64,000 nt of DNA, taken from contig NZ_CADIKI010000023.1 of NCBI RefSeq assembly GCF_902859935.1, positions 89,604 to 153,603 of the forward strand, written 5' to 3'. The notes beneath the pieces were generated by a model. That model did not search any database, was not told where the DNA came from, and saw nothing but the letters and a program-made list of their open reading frames with translations. Position numbers and translations under genes: made by a program. The DNA comes from Paraburkholderia fynbosensis (GTDB lineage: Bacteria > Pseudomonadota > Gammaproteobacteria > Burkholderiales > Burkholderiaceae). Below are positions 26,600 to 35,229 of the stretch, in pieces (positions within the stretch are counted from its first letter, which is position 1; every line of letters begins with the position of its first letter).

Positions 26600-27331
26600 A
26601 TGGCAGAACTGATGGACCGCGAAACTTTCCGCGCGGCACTTGAAGAAGCGATCAAGGGAAAGAGCGCGAACAAGGCGCCGTTCAGCATCGCGTGGGCGAG
26701 CGGCAAGCTGACGCGCGCGCATCTCGCGCGCTGGGCCGAGAACCACTACCACTACGTCGGGCCGTTCGCCGACTACCTCGGCTATTTGTACGCGCGCACG
26801 CCGGATCACATGACCGAGGCGAAAGACTTCCTGCTCGCGAACATGTACGAAGAGGAAATCGGCGGCGACCGTCACACGGACCTGCTGATCCGCTTCGCCG
26901 AAGCGTGCGGCACGACGCGTGAACGCGTGGTCGATCCCGACAACATGTCGCCGACCACGCGCGGTCTGCAAGGCTGGTGCTATTCGGTGGCGATGCGCGA
27001 AGACCCGGTGGTGGCGGTCGCGGCGCTGGTGGTCGGGCTGGAGTCGCAGGTGCCGTCCATTTACCGCAAGCAGACGCCGACGCTGCGCGATCTCTATAAG
27101 TTCACGGATGAGGAAGTCGAGTTCTTCGACCTGCACATCGTGTCCGACGAGATCCACGGCGAGCGCGGCTATCAGATCGTGCTCGAACACGCGAACACGC
27201 CGGAGCTGCAACAGCGTTGCCTGAAGATCTGCGAAGTGGGCGCGCAGATGCGTCTGCTGTACACCACGGCGCTCTATTACGACTACGTCGAAAAAGAGAT
27301 CCCGCTGCCCGAACTGGGCCTCGCGGCTTAA
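26600..27331 (+). CDS. Heme-oxygenase-like diiron oxidase/oxygenase (HDO), previously TenA/PqqC-like
   Basis: The 243-residue all-helical protein would be annotated TenA or PqqC-like, but it carries the metal ligands of the HDO group: E85-x6-H92 (EEIGGDRH), E148 (VVGLESQVP) and H179-x3-D183-x2-H186 (HIVSDEIH). These match the E-x6-H / E / H-x3-D-x2-H layout known from CADD-like HDO enzymes. Such enzymes use a labile diiron site and oxygen for N-oxygenation, desaturation, decarboxylation or C-C cleavage. A 2Fe-2S/FAD/NAD reductase and two ferredoxins in the same locus could supply electrons. GGAG before ATG 26600 supports the start. The substrate is unknown. Confidence 0.85.
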   Translation: MAELMDRETFRAALEEAIKGKSANKAPFSIAWASGKLTRAHLARWAENHYHYVGPFADYLGYLYARTPDHMTEAKDFLLANMYEEEIGGDRHTDLLIRFAEACGTTRERVVDPDNMSPTTRGLQGWCYSVAMREDPVVAVAALVVGLESQVPSIYRKQTPTLRDLYKFTDEEVEFFDLHIVSDEIHGERGYQIVLEHANTPELQQRCLKICEVGAQMRLLYTTALYYDYVEKEIPLPELGLAA

Positions 27332-27338
27332 AGCAAGC

Positions 27339-27392
27339 CGCGCCTTTCCAGGGCCGATCCAGGGCCGATGCACGGCCGGCGCGCGTTTTTTT
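27339..27392 (+). terminator. Possible terminator after the HDO gene
   Basis: CGCGCC (27339-27344) can pair with GGCGCG (27378-27383), followed after two bases by a run of seven T (27386-27392). The long loop contains a tandem CAGGGCCGAT repeat. Partial attenuation between the HDO and aldehyde dehydrogenase genes is possible. Confidence 0.4.
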
Positions 27393-27455
27393 GATTCCGC
27401 CGCGCGTCGGCCCGTCACGGGCAAACCAGATCACTTTTGCAGGGCCGTTGCAGAC

Positions 27456-28910
27456 ATGACAAACGTACCGACGTTTCAGAACTACATCGACGGCGAATGG
27501 TGTGCGAGCCTCACCGGCGCCACCTTCGACAACCTTAACCCGGCCGATACGCGCGACGTGGTCGGCCGCTTTCAGGCTTCGTCGCAAGACGATGCGCACG
27601 CGGCTGTGCGCGCCGCAGCGGTAGCGTTCCCTGCGTGGAAGCGCCAGACGCCAGGCGCGCGCGCGAAGATCCTGCTCGACGCCGCCGCGTATCTGGAGCA
27701 GAACGCCGCGCGTTTCGGCGAAGAACTGACGCGCGAAGAGGGCAAGCAGAAAGCGCTCGCGAAGGACGAGTTCATGCGCGCGGCGCAGACGCTGCGCTAC
27801 TACGCGATCGAAGCGCAGTCGTATGGCGGCGAAACATTCCCGAGCGACGACGCGGCGTCGTTGGTCTATACCGTGCGCGAGCCGCTCGGTGTGGTGACCG
27901 TGATTTCGCCGTGGAACTTCCCGGTGTCGATCCCCGCGCGCAAGATCGCGCCCGCGCTGATCTGTGGCAACACGGTGGTGTTCAAGCCCGCATCGGATGC
28001 GCCGTTGAGCGGCTTGCGTCTTGCCGAAGCGTTCGTCGAAGCGGGCATTCCGAAGGGCGTGCTCAATTTCGTCACGGGCAGCGCGAGCGCGGTCGGGCCC
28101 GTGCTGGTCGGCGCGCGTGAAGTGCGGGCCGTTTCGTTCACCGGTTCCACCTCGGCGGGCGAACAGATTCACCGCGCCGCGTCGCTCTCGACGCGCACGC
28201 AGATGGAGTTGGGCGGCAAGAACCCGCTGATCGTGCTCGATGCGGGCGACATCGATCTCGCCGTCGATCTCACGATCAAAGGCGGCTTCTCGCTAGCAGG
28301 CCAGGCATGCACCGGCACGAGCCGCGTGCTGGTGGCACGTGAGATTCGCGCGGCGTTCGTCGAGCGGCTGGCTGCAAAGACCGCCGCGTTGAAGGTCGGC
28401 AGCGGCATGCAGCCGGACATCGACATCGGCCCGCTTGCGACTGCGGGGCAATTGCGCACGGTGCTCGACTACATCGAAACCGGCAAGCGTGAAGCGACGC
28501 TCGTGTGCGGGGGCGAGCAACTGAGCGACGGCGATTTCGCGCACGGCTATTTCGTCACGCCGACGATCTTCACCGACGTGCCGCGCGATGCGCGCATCGC
28601 ACGCGAAGAAATCTTCGGGCCGGTGATCGCGGTGATCGACGTCGACGATTACGACGACGCCATCGCGGTTGCGAACGACAGCGAATACGGCCTCGCCGCC
28701 GCGCTCGTCACACGCGACGCGAAGCTGATGCACCGCTTCGCCAACGACATCGAAGCGGGCACCGTAAAGATCAACCGCACGACGACGGGCAATCTCGTCA
28801 ACGCGCCGTTCGGCGGACTCAAGCGTTCCAGCACGGCCACCTTCCGCGAATCGGGCCGCGACGGGCTCGAATTTTATCTGCAGACCAAGACCGTTTATCG
28901 CGGCATCTAA
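27456..28910 (+). CDS. NAD(P)-dependent aldehyde dehydrogenase
   Basis: The 484-residue enzyme has the complete ALDH active site: N154 in SPWNFP, E251 in ELGGKNP and the nucleophile C285 in GQACTGTSR, plus the cofactor-fold motif FTGSTSAG (228-235). It oxidises an aldehyde to the acid in the cytoplasm. The C-terminal sequence VNAPFGGLKRSS is typical of alpha-ketoglutarate-semialdehyde and succinate-semialdehyde-type members. It follows the HDO gene after 124 bases and precedes the GlcG-like gene by 19 bases, so it probably oxidises an aldehyde formed in the oxygenase pathway. Confidence 0.93.
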   Translation: MTNVPTFQNYIDGEWCASLTGATFDNLNPADTRDVVGRFQASSQDDAHAAVRAAAVAFPAWKRQTPGARAKILLDAAAYLEQNAARFGEELTREEGKQKALAKDEFMRAAQTLRYYAIEAQSYGGETFPSDDAASLVYTVREPLGVVTVISPWNFPVSIPARKIAPALICGNTVVFKPASDAPLSGLRLAEAFVEAGIPKGVLNFVTGSASAVGPVLVGAREVRAVSFTGSTSAGEQIHRAASLSTRTQMELGGKNPLIVLDAGDIDLAVDLTIKGGFSLAGQACTGTSRVLVAREIRAAFVERLAAKTAALKVGSGMQPDIDIGPLATAGQLRTVLDYIETGKREATLVCGGEQLSDGDFAHGYFVTPTIFTDVPRDARIAREEIFGPVIAVIDVDDYDDAIAVANDSEYGLAAALVTRDAKLMHRFANDIEAGTVKINRTTTGNLVNAPFGGLKRSSTATFRESGRDGLEFYLQTKTVYRGI

Positions 28911-28929
28911 CCGGCAAATTTTTTTGACC

Positions 28930-29409
28930 ATGAAATCATTCTTCAAACTCGAACTGGCCGAAGCGCGCCTGATGGTCGCGGCGGCGCTCGCGCGTTCGCA
29001 GGCGATCGGCGTGTGCGAATCCATCTGCGTGTGCGACGAAGGTGGCTTTCCGCTCGCGCTCGAACGCATGGACGGCGGCCGCGTGACGGGTCCGCAGATC
29101 GCGTGGAACAAGGCCTTCACCGCGGCGGGCCACAAGCGCTCGACGCATCTGTTCACGACGCCGCCCAACGGTCCCGCGCTGCCGGGCAACGAAGCGTTCG
29201 GCATTCAATGGAGCTTCGAGGGACGCTTTGCGGCGTTCGTCGGCGGCTTTCCGATCGTGGTCGATCAGCAAGTTGTTGGCGGCATCGGATTGTCGGGCGG
29301 CAACGGCGAGCAGGACACCCAGGCGGGTCTCGCGGGTCTCGCCGCACTGCGCGACGCGTTGCGCGAGAGCGGGCACGAAGTGCTCGTGCAAGCCGACATC
29401 AAGCTGTGA
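28930..29409 (+). CDS. GlcG/HbpS-family (DUF336) protein
   Basis: ATG 28930 (MKSFFKLELAEAR) starts a 159-residue protein of the GlcG/HbpS fold: an N-terminal helix (LMVAAALARSQAIG), VCDEGGFPLALERMDG, WNKAFTAAGHKRST, and a C-terminal GGIGLSGGNGEQDTQ loop. Family members occur in many catabolic clusters and have been linked to heme or cobalamin binding or small-molecule sensing; the biochemical role is generally unclear. It lacks a signal peptide. It sits tightly between the aldehyde dehydrogenase and the reductase genes (14-base gap), so it is part of the pathway operon. Confidence 0.85.
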   Translation: MKSFFKLELAEARLMVAAALARSQAIGVCESICVCDEGGFPLALERMDGGRVTGPQIAWNKAFTAAGHKRSTHLFTTPPNGPALPGNEAFGIQWSFEGRFAAFVGGFPIVVDQQVVGGIGLSGGNGEQDTQAGLAGLAALRDALRESGHEVLVQADIKL

Positions 29410-29423
29410 TTGCGAGGGCCATC

Positions 29424-30443
29424 GTGAGCTATCGGATTACCTGGATCGAGGCGCAGCGCAGTTTCGACGCGACGAGCGACGAAACCGTGCTCGAAGCCGC
29501 GCAGCGCGCGGGCGTGACGCTGCCGTCCGAATGCGCGTTCGGCGGTTGCGGCACGTGTCGCGTGAAGCTGGTGGCGGGCAGCGTGAATTACGTCGAGCCG
29601 CCGCTCGCGCTGTCGCCGGAAGAAGCCGCCGAGGGCTATGCGCTGATGTGCCAGGCGCATGCGCTCGCGGACCTCGAGATCAGCACTGAACGCGTGCTTG
29701 CCGCGCCGGTGCCGCCGCAGCGGCATCGGACGACGGTGCGCAAGGTGGAGGCGCTGAGCGGCGACGTCACGCGTCTCGTGCTCGCGCTCGATCACGCGTC
29801 GCCGCTCACGTTCAGGCCCGGTCAGTATCTGAACGTGCTGCTCGGCGAAGCGGGGGCACGTAGCTTCTCGATGGCCTCGCGTCCGGATGATGGGCATATC
29901 GAATTGCACATCCGGCGTATCGACGGCGGCTACTTCACGCAGGACCTGCTGTCGGCGATGCGTGCCGGCGACACGCTTGACATCGATGCGCCGCTCGGCG
30001 GCTTCGGCTATCACGAGGAGGATTACCGGCCGATCGTGATGGTCGCGACGGGCACCGGCATCGCGCCGTTGCGCAGCATGCTCGCGACGCTGCTCGACAG
30101 CGGAGAGTCGCCGCCGATTGACCTCTACTGGGGCGCGCGCACGCAGCACGATCTGTATCTGCACGACGAACTCGCGCACTTGGCCGCAACGCACGAAGAC
30201 TTCCGCTACGTGCCGGTGCTTTCACGCGCGCACGGCGACTGGTCCGGCGCACGCGGCTACGTGCAGCACGTGGTGCTCGCGGATCACCCCGATCTGTCCG
30301 GGCACGCGCTGTATCTGTGCGGATCGCCCGCAATGATCGCGGATGCGCGCAGCGCGTTCGTCGCTCATGGCGCGAGCGTGCGCTACCTGTATGCGGACAG
30401 CTTCACGTTCCAGCACCCGCAATGCGTTGACGCAACGGACTGA
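29424..30443 (+). CDS. NAD(P)H:acceptor reductase with 2Fe-2S, FAD and NAD domains
   Basis: The start GTG 29424 follows GCGAGGG. The 339-residue protein is a three-domain electron-transfer reductase like those of ring-hydroxylating and soluble methane monooxygenases. It has a plant-type ferredoxin with C37, C42, C45 and C76, a FAD domain with RSFSMASRP near residue 155, and a nucleotide domain with VATGTGIAPLRSM near 212. It would pass electrons from NAD(P)H to an oxygenase or to a ferredoxin. In this locus the only oxygen-activating partner is the HDO enzyme, so I infer that it serves that enzyme, possibly through the two small ferredoxins encoded further downstream. Confidence 0.92.
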   Translation: MSYRITWIEAQRSFDATSDETVLEAAQRAGVTLPSECAFGGCGTCRVKLVAGSVNYVEPPLALSPEEAAEGYALMCQAHALADLEISTERVLAAPVPPQRHRTTVRKVEALSGDVTRLVLALDHASPLTFRPGQYLNVLLGEAGARSFSMASRPDDGHIELHIRRIDGGYFTQDLLSAMRAGDTLDIDAPLGGFGYHEEDYRPIVMVATGTGIAPLRSMLATLLDSGESPPIDLYWGARTQHDLYLHDELAHLAATHEDFRYVPVLSRAHGDWSGARGYVQHVVLADHPDLSGHALYLCGSPAMIADARSAFVAHGASVRYLYADSFTFQHPQCVDATD

Positions 30444-30610
30444 AACCGCAAAAAGGGCGCGCGAGCAAGGGTTGGATGCGGACTGCGCCCGATTCCGTTG
30501 CATCACCGACAAAAACTCGCACGTCTTTTTTTGCCGCGAGTCGCAGCAAATAGTATTGACACAACACAACGCTCTATCGTCCCCGACCTCCTATCGAGCT
30601 GAGGCTTCCC

Positions 30611-32236
30611 ATGCACTCAATCGCTGTTCTAACGCCAGCACACTTCTGTTATCTGGCTGGCGTTGTCGCGATCATCGCGACGATGATCTTCCGTGCAAAT
30701 GTGGTCGTGCCCGCGATTCTCGCCACTTTCGCGGTGGCATTCGCGTGGTCCGGCAAGCTGCTGGTCGGCTTCCAGGCCATCTTCATGGGCAGCCTGACGG
30801 CCGCGCATGAGCTGTTCAATATCTTCCTCGTGATCGCGCTGATGACGGCGCTGCTCAACGGCCTGCGCGAACTCGGCGCGGACGTGCGCATGGTGCGGCC
30901 GTTCAAACGCATCATGTTCAACGGGCACGCGGCGTTTTTCATTCTCGCGCTGATTACGTATCTGATCTCGCTGTTTTTCTGGCCGACGCCTGCGGTGCCG
31001 CTCGTCGGTGCGATCCTGATTCCGGCTGCTGTCTATGCGGGCTTGCCGCCGCTCGGCGCCGCGGCCGCAATTGCAATCGCGGGGCAGGGGATGGCGCTGT
31101 CGTCGGACTATGTAATCAAGGTCGCGCCGGGCATCAGCGCGCGGGCCGCCGGCGCGGACATGCTTACGGTCGCGAATACCGCGTTCGGGTTGTCGTTGAT
31201 CGTCGGCTTCGTTGCGCTCGGGATGACGTGGTTCTCCGTCGTGCGTGGTCGTGTGAAGGCGCCGTCGGCGGCGAATCTCAGCGTGTGGGAAACGCAGGGC
31301 CTGGTCACCGCCGACGGCGAACCGGAGCATCAAGGCAGCTTCGCGAAGGTGGAACTGGCGCGCGGCACGAGCGGCAATCTCGCGGCTGAACATGAAGGCG
31401 CTTCTTCGTCGCACATGGAAGGCGAGGGCGCGCTCGCGGCGATGTCGATTGCGCCGATGCCGCAAGGCGGCGCGGCATTGCAGATGACGCAGATGTCGCC
31501 GATCGCCGCCGACGTGCTGCTCGATCGCCGCGAACTGTGGTCGAAGGTATTCGCGCTCGCCACGCCGCTCGCGTTCCTCGCGGTGGTGGTCGTGATGATG
31601 CGGCCGGACATGATCGGCTCGGGCGCTATTCGCGGCGGCGACGCGGCCGCGCTGATCGGCGGGATGGCGGCCGTGCTGATGATGCTCGCGACGCTTTCGC
31701 ACGGACGCAAAGGCTTTCTGGACCGCACGGCCGAGCATATCATCGACGGCTTCGTGTTCGCGTTCAAGGCGATGGGCGCGGTGCTGCCGATCGCGGGCTT
31801 CTTCTTCGTCGGCGATGCGAGCACGGCAGGACCGATCCTCGGCGCGGCGGCGGGCGCACATGTGCCGTCGTTCCTGTTCGAACTCGTGCAGGCGTGCAGC
31901 CAGGTTATTCCGCAGAACCCGCTGTTCGTGTCGTTCGGCGTTCTGCTGATGGGGATGATTACCGGCATCGACGGTTCGGGCTTCGCGGGTTTGCCGCTGA
32001 CGGGTTCGCTCTCCGGTGCGCTTGCGCCGATGGTCCACCTGCCCGCTGCAACGCTCGCCGCGATCGGCCAGATGGGCGCAGTGTGGACGGGCGGCGGCAC
32101 GCTGGTCGCGTGGTCGTCGCTGATCGCGGTCACGGGCTTCGCGCGCGTGCCGGTGCTCGACGCGGTGCGGGCGCTGTTTCTGCCCGTCGTGTGCGGTCTC
32201 GTGATCGCCACGCTCGCGGCCGTGATGTTCGCTTGA
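30611..32236 (+). CDS. Large polytopic membrane transporter, ion-transporter superfamily type
   Basis: The 541-residue protein has about a dozen hydrophobic helices in two halves (30-220 and 310-541). They are separated by a poorly conserved hydrophilic loop of about 85 residues rich in Gly, Ala, Glu and Met. Loops such as GQGMALSSDYVIKVAPG in the first half and GMITGIDGSGFAGLPLTGSL in the second resemble paired re-entrant hairpins of the ion-transporter (IT) superfamily. I cannot assign a family name with certainty. It lies between the reductase and a TerC-like gene and is probably a second carrier of the pathway, perhaps for a product or counter-ion. Confidence 0.7.
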   Translation: MHSIAVLTPAHFCYLAGVVAIIATMIFRANVVVPAILATFAVAFAWSGKLLVGFQAIFMGSLTAAHELFNIFLVIALMTALLNGLRELGADVRMVRPFKRIMFNGHAAFFILALITYLISLFFWPTPAVPLVGAILIPAAVYAGLPPLGAAAAIAIAGQGMALSSDYVIKVAPGISARAAGADMLTVANTAFGLSLIVGFVALGMTWFSVVRGRVKAPSAANLSVWETQGLVTADGEPEHQGSFAKVELARGTSGNLAAEHEGASSSHMEGEGALAAMSIAPMPQGGAALQMTQMSPIAADVLLDRRELWSKVFALATPLAFLAVVVVMMRPDMIGSGAIRGGDAAALIGGMAAVLMMLATLSHGRKGFLDRTAEHIIDGFVFAFKAMGAVLPIAGFFFVGDASTAGPILGAAAGAHVPSFLFELVQACSQVIPQNPLFVSFGVLLMGMITGIDGSGFAGLPLTGSLSGALAPMVHLPAATLAAIGQMGAVWTGGGTLVAWSSLIAVTGFARVPVLDAVRALFLPVVCGLVIATLAAVMFA

Positions 32237-32248
32237 GGAAGGCTGCCA

Positions 32249-33016
32249 ATGTCATTCCTCGGGTTTTCGCAGGACTTCGCGGCGGGCTTCGCGCACTACG
32301 CGCCCGCCGTGTTGCAGATCGTTTTCATCAACCTTCTTCTTGGCGGCGACAACGCGATTGCGATCGCGCTCGCGTGCCGCTCGCTGCCGCCGCAGCAACG
32401 GCGCGCGGGTGTCTGGATCGGCACGAGCCTCGGCATCGTGCTGCGCTTCGCGATGGTCTACGCGATCGGCTATCTGCTCGCTGTTCCATACATGCATGTG
32501 GTCGCGGGTCTGTTGCTCGCCTGGATCGGCATGCAGTTGCTGCGCGACGATGGCGCGTCCCATGCCGAATCCGACGAAGCGCCTGCTGCGAAGGCGCTCT
32601 GGCGCGTTGTCGCGCTGATCCTGTTCGCCGACTTCGCGATGAGCCTCGATAACGGGCTTGCGACAGCAGCGGTGGCTGAGACGTTGCCGGCCGAATCGCG
32701 TGTCGCAGTCGTGCTGGCGGGGCTTGCGGTGGGCGCGCCGGCTATCGCGTTGGGCAGTGCCGTGATGCTTCGCGTGATCGAACGGTTTCCGCTGGTGATC
32801 TGGCTGGGTTCGGCGCTGCTTGGATGGATCGCCGCCGATATGCTGCTCGCCGATCCGCATGTGGCTCAAGTGTTGCGCGACGTCGCGGACGCGATTGGCG
32901 ACGGTGCGGGCAACGAGTGGCTTGTCCGCGTGCTGGTGTGCGTTGCGATGGCCGCGCTCGTGCTGTTCGTGCCGTTCATGCAGCGGGTCGGATTGAGGGG
33001 GTGGCGAGCGGGGTGA
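32249..33016 (+). CDS. TerC/YjbE-family integral membrane protein
   Basis: The 255-residue protein has seven or so helices and the family hallmark LLLGGDNAIAIALACRSLP (30-48), where Asp34 lies in a helix, and a second acidic-helix motif FADFAMSLDNGLATA. TerC-family members are linked to metal, especially manganese, export and to envelope protein metalation. It begins 12 bases after the previous transporter gene, so they form a pair. Within an iron-enzyme locus a role in metal homeostasis is conceivable but only inferred. No yybP-ykoY riboswitch is seen upstream. Confidence 0.85.
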   Translation: MSFLGFSQDFAAGFAHYAPAVLQIVFINLLLGGDNAIAIALACRSLPPQQRRAGVWIGTSLGIVLRFAMVYAIGYLLAVPYMHVVAGLLLAWIGMQLLRDDGASHAESDEAPAAKALWRVVALILFADFAMSLDNGLATAAVAETLPAESRVAVVLAGLAVGAPAIALGSAVMLRVIERFPLVIWLGSALLGWIAADMLLADPHVAQVLRDVADAIGDGAGNEWLVRVLVCVAMAALVLFVPFMQRVGLRGWRAG

Positions 33017-33101
33017 TGTTGCAGGAGACGCTGAAGATGCAACGAAGCTGATCAACATGGCACATGGCCCGGCTCACAAGCCGAGCCATTTCACGCAGGC
33101 C

Positions 33102-34031
33102 TTAGCAGTTGCGCTCGACAAACCGCCGATACGCCAGCGCCGCGAGCGCAACATCCTGCAACCCGATCCCCACCGCCTTGTACACGATGATCTCGTCGTC
33201 ACGCTGACGGGCGAGCGCATCGTCTTCGAGCACCTCACCCAACTCAACCACCTTCGACCAGTCCACTACGCCGGGCGCGGCCAGCACGAGATCGCCCGCT
33301 TCGTCGCGCGACTGATCGCGCAATTCCACGACGATGCGGCTCGCGCGGGACAAGGCAGTGTCGCTCACCTCGCGCGCGTGCGGCAGGCTGGAGCCGATCG
33401 CCGCGACAAGCGCGCCCGGCATCACTGCGTTGCCGTCGAAGAGCGGTGTGGTCGCGCGCGTTGCCGTGACGACCACGTCGGCGCCGTCGAGGGCCCGCGC
33501 GGTGTCCATTGCGCTCGCCGTCACGCCGCGCGCGCGGTGTGCTTCGTTGAGCGCGTGCGCAAGCTCGGCGTCGCCTTCCACGCCGACGATCCGAAGCGTC
33601 TTCAACTCCGTGAACATCGCCAGCGCGTGCGCATGCGCGCGGCCTTGCACGCCCGTGCCGAAGATCGCGGCGGTGTGCGCGCCGCTGCGCGCGAGACGCC
33701 GCACCACGAGCACGGTGGTTGCGGCGGTGCGCAGCCGGGTGATCGCGTTCGCGTCGAGCGTGGCGAGGCATTGGCCGTCGGATGCGCGGAACAGGATGAT
33801 CGCGAAATTGAACTGGCCGCGAATCGTCGTGTAGACCTTTGCGCCGGCGACATCGGCGTCGGGCAGCACCGCGCCGAGTGTGGAGAGCTTGGTCCCGCCC
33901 GCTTCGGTTCGCACACGCCGCTGGACGGCGGCGGCCCCGCGCGCGTGTTGGCGAAATGCGCTTTCCAGTGCGGGGATTGCGTGTTCGAAGTCGATCAGTT
34001 CGTCTATTTGCGCGTCGGTCAAGTGAATCAT
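33102..34031 (-). CDS. Ornithine cyclodeaminase / mu-crystallin family protein
   Basis: The start ATG 34031 (MIHLTDAQIDELID) follows AAGGA; upstream codons in the open frame are not coding-like. The 309-residue protein has the family N-terminus, the substrate-contact segment AGAKVYTTIRGQF, the Rossmann motif AAIFGTGVQGRAHAHAL and VVVTATRATTPLFDG. Members include ornithine cyclodeaminase, alanine dehydrogenase, ketimine reductases and delta1-pyrroline-2-carboxylate reductases, so the reaction is an NAD(P)-linked imine/amine conversion. It is the only gene of the locus on the minus strand, is convergent with the TerC-like gene, and has its own GTATAC operator shared with the divergent ferredoxin gene. 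Confidence 0.9.
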   Translation of the reverse strand: MIHLTDAQIDELIDFEHAIPALESAFRQHARGAAAVQRRVRTEAGGTKLSTLGAVLPDADVAGAKVYTTIRGQFNFAIILFRASDGQCLATLDANAITRLRTAATTVLVVRRLARSGAHTAAIFGTGVQGRAHAHALAMFTELKTLRIVGVEGDAELAHALNEAHRARGVTASAMDTARALDGADVVVTATRATTPLFDGNAVMPGALVAAIGSSLPHAREVSDTALSRASRIVVELRDQSRDEAGDLVLAAPGVVDWSKVVELGEVLEDDALARQRDDEIIVYKAVGIGLQDVALAALAYRRFVERNC

Positions 34032-34065
34032 GGGTTGGTGTCCTTGGTTGAGTGGTCGTGGAGTC

Positions 34066-34080
34066 GTATACGGTATACTT
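34066..34080. promoter_or_regulatory. GTATAC-type operator copy 4 (cyclodeaminase)
   Basis: GTATACGGTATACTT lies 35 to 49 bases upstream of the ornithine-cyclodeaminase-like start, in the divergent region with the ferredoxin gene. Confidence 0.65.
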
Positions 34081-34179
34081 AAACCGACGTGGCGGCCAGC
34101 GGGGAGATTCGCTAGTGCCATGAACCACAGCGTCTTGGCCCGCCGTCTTTTCCGCGACGGCTAATGTGTTTTGATAACG

Positions 34180-34194
34180 GTATACAATGTTCCA
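34180..34194. promoter_or_regulatory. GTATAC-type operator copy 5 (ferredoxin)
   Basis: GTATACAATGTTCCA, a weaker match in its second half, is about 75 bases before the first ferredoxin gene. A related GGTACACTG follows at 34201. Confidence 0.55.
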
Positions 34195-34266
34195 AAACGC
34201 GGTACACTGATTCCATCGCTTTCGCACTCAAGCGAAGGGTCCGTAATTCTGGTCGCAGGAGGATGC

Positions 34267-34575
34267 ATGCCAGTCGTCGTGTTCCGCAGGAACGCAGAGG
34301 TGTATGAGGCAGAGGTGAAGGAAAACACCAATCTCGTCGTTCGCGCGGGCATCAAGCAGTTTCCGTTTCCGCATTTGCGCTACGAGTGCGGGATGGGCAA
34401 ATGCGCGCGCTGCGCGTGCCGCGTGCTGGCGGGCGGCGAGTATTTGCCGCCGCCTAACTGGAAGGAGAAAAAGCAACTGGGCGCACGGCTCGACGAGGGC
34501 TACCGGCTCGCGTGCCAGTTGTGGATCGAGCACGACATCGAACTCGAGCAGGACGACCTGCCCGTCGAGCCGTGA
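34267..34575 (+). CDS. Plant-type 2Fe-2S ferredoxin, first of two
   Basis: ATG 34267 follows AGGAGG by four bases. The 102-residue protein has the ligand pattern C41-x4-C46-x2-C49 with an extra C51, and C83 in YRLACQ. The loop after the first ligands (LAGGEYLPPPNWKEKKQLGA) is longer than in typical plant-type ferredoxins. It has no signal peptide and should be a cytoplasmic one-electron carrier. It heads the rightward group of ferredoxin, 99-residue protein, ferredoxin and hydrolase genes and probably feeds the HDO enzyme or an oxygenase-like step. Confidence 0.88.
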   Translation: MPVVVFRRNAEVYEAEVKENTNLVVRAGIKQFPFPHLRYECGMGKCARCACRVLAGGEYLPPPNWKEKKQLGARLDEGYRLACQLWIEHDIELEQDDLPVEP

Positions 34576-34628
34576 ACGCCAACATGAATGCGGAGCGCGC
34601 AGGCGGGCGTCCGCAACGGGGACATCGC

Positions 34629-34928
34629 ATGTACATCGTACTCACGAGCCGGCCGGGCCAATACCGCAGCGAGCCGACGCCGGGCATCACGCCTGTCGAA
34701 ACGCACGACTACTTTTACGGCGCGCGGCATGTCGCCGAATTCGTCGTCGCCCAACTTGAGGGCGACTCGCGCGTGCGCATCGTCGAAGAAACGGGGCCGC
34801 AGACGGTCAACCTCGTGCCGACGAAATTCTTCGAGAAGTTCGCGACGCTGCGTGACGCTCTGCAATCAATCGAAGACCTGACCGGCCACGGCCACGAAGA
34901 GGCGCGTGTGAGCCGGCGCAATAACTGA
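34629..34928 (+). CDS. Small protein of unknown function between two ferredoxin genes
   Basis: I choose ATG 34629 (MYIVLTSRPGQYRSE), preceded by GGGGA; ATG 34584 or GTG 34572 would give a longer N-terminus. The 99-residue protein reads as a mixed alpha/beta unit: an N-terminal strand, THDYFYGARHVAEFVVAQLE, a strand RVRIVEE, then a short helix pair FFEKFATLRDALQSIEDL. It has no cysteines and no membrane segment. I do not recognise the family. Its place between two ferredoxin genes, with 22 bases to the second, suggests a coupling or regulatory subunit of an oxygenase system; this is speculation from context. Confidence 0.7.
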   Translation: MYIVLTSRPGQYRSEPTPGITPVETHDYFYGARHVAEFVVAQLEGDSRVRIVEETGPQTVNLVPTKFFEKFATLRDALQSIEDLTGHGHEEARVSRRNN

Positions 34929-34950
34929 GACTGAGGATTCTGGAATCGCA

Positions 34951-35229
34951 ATGGTGCAGATCACTTTCCTGAGCAATGGCGGCAAGACCGTCGAAGCGCC
35001 CGTCAATAGCAACCTGTTGCGCGTGTCGCTGCGCGAGCAGGGCGGCATTCCGTTCAAATGCGGCGGCGGCCTGTGTGGGACCTGCAAGTGCAAGGTCGAA
35101 GCAGGCCGCGAACATACCGACGACGTCAAGCAGAAGGAGCGTCGTCACCTGAGCGCCGAGGAACTGGCGAGCGGCTACCGGATGGCTTGCCAGACTTTCG
35201 TCAATGGCAATGTGAGCGTGTCATGGTGA
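34951..35229 (+). CDS. Plant-type 2Fe-2S ferredoxin, second of two
   Basis: The 92-residue protein carries C37-x4-C42-x2-C45 (CGGGLCGTCKC) and C80 (RMACQ), the full plant-type 2Fe-2S ligand set, and GGKTVEAPVNSNLLRVSLRE at the N-terminus. It differs clearly from the first ferredoxin, so the two are not a recent duplication and may serve different partners. The stop codon overlaps the next gene by seven bases, indicating translational coupling. Confidence 0.9.
   Translation: MVQITFLSNGGKTVEAPVNSNLLRVSLREQGGIPFKCGGGLCGTCKCKVEAGREHTDDVKQKERRHLSAEELASGYRMACQTFVNGNVSVSW

Noticed and set aside
26600..27331. tenA or pqqC as gene name
   Set aside because: The HDO metal-ligand pattern is complete, and there is no thiamine or PQQ biosynthesis context.
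30629..32038. A 469-residue minus-strand frame
   Set aside because: It is antisense to the membrane transporter and has a charged, repetitive His/Arg composition typical of a high-GC shadow.
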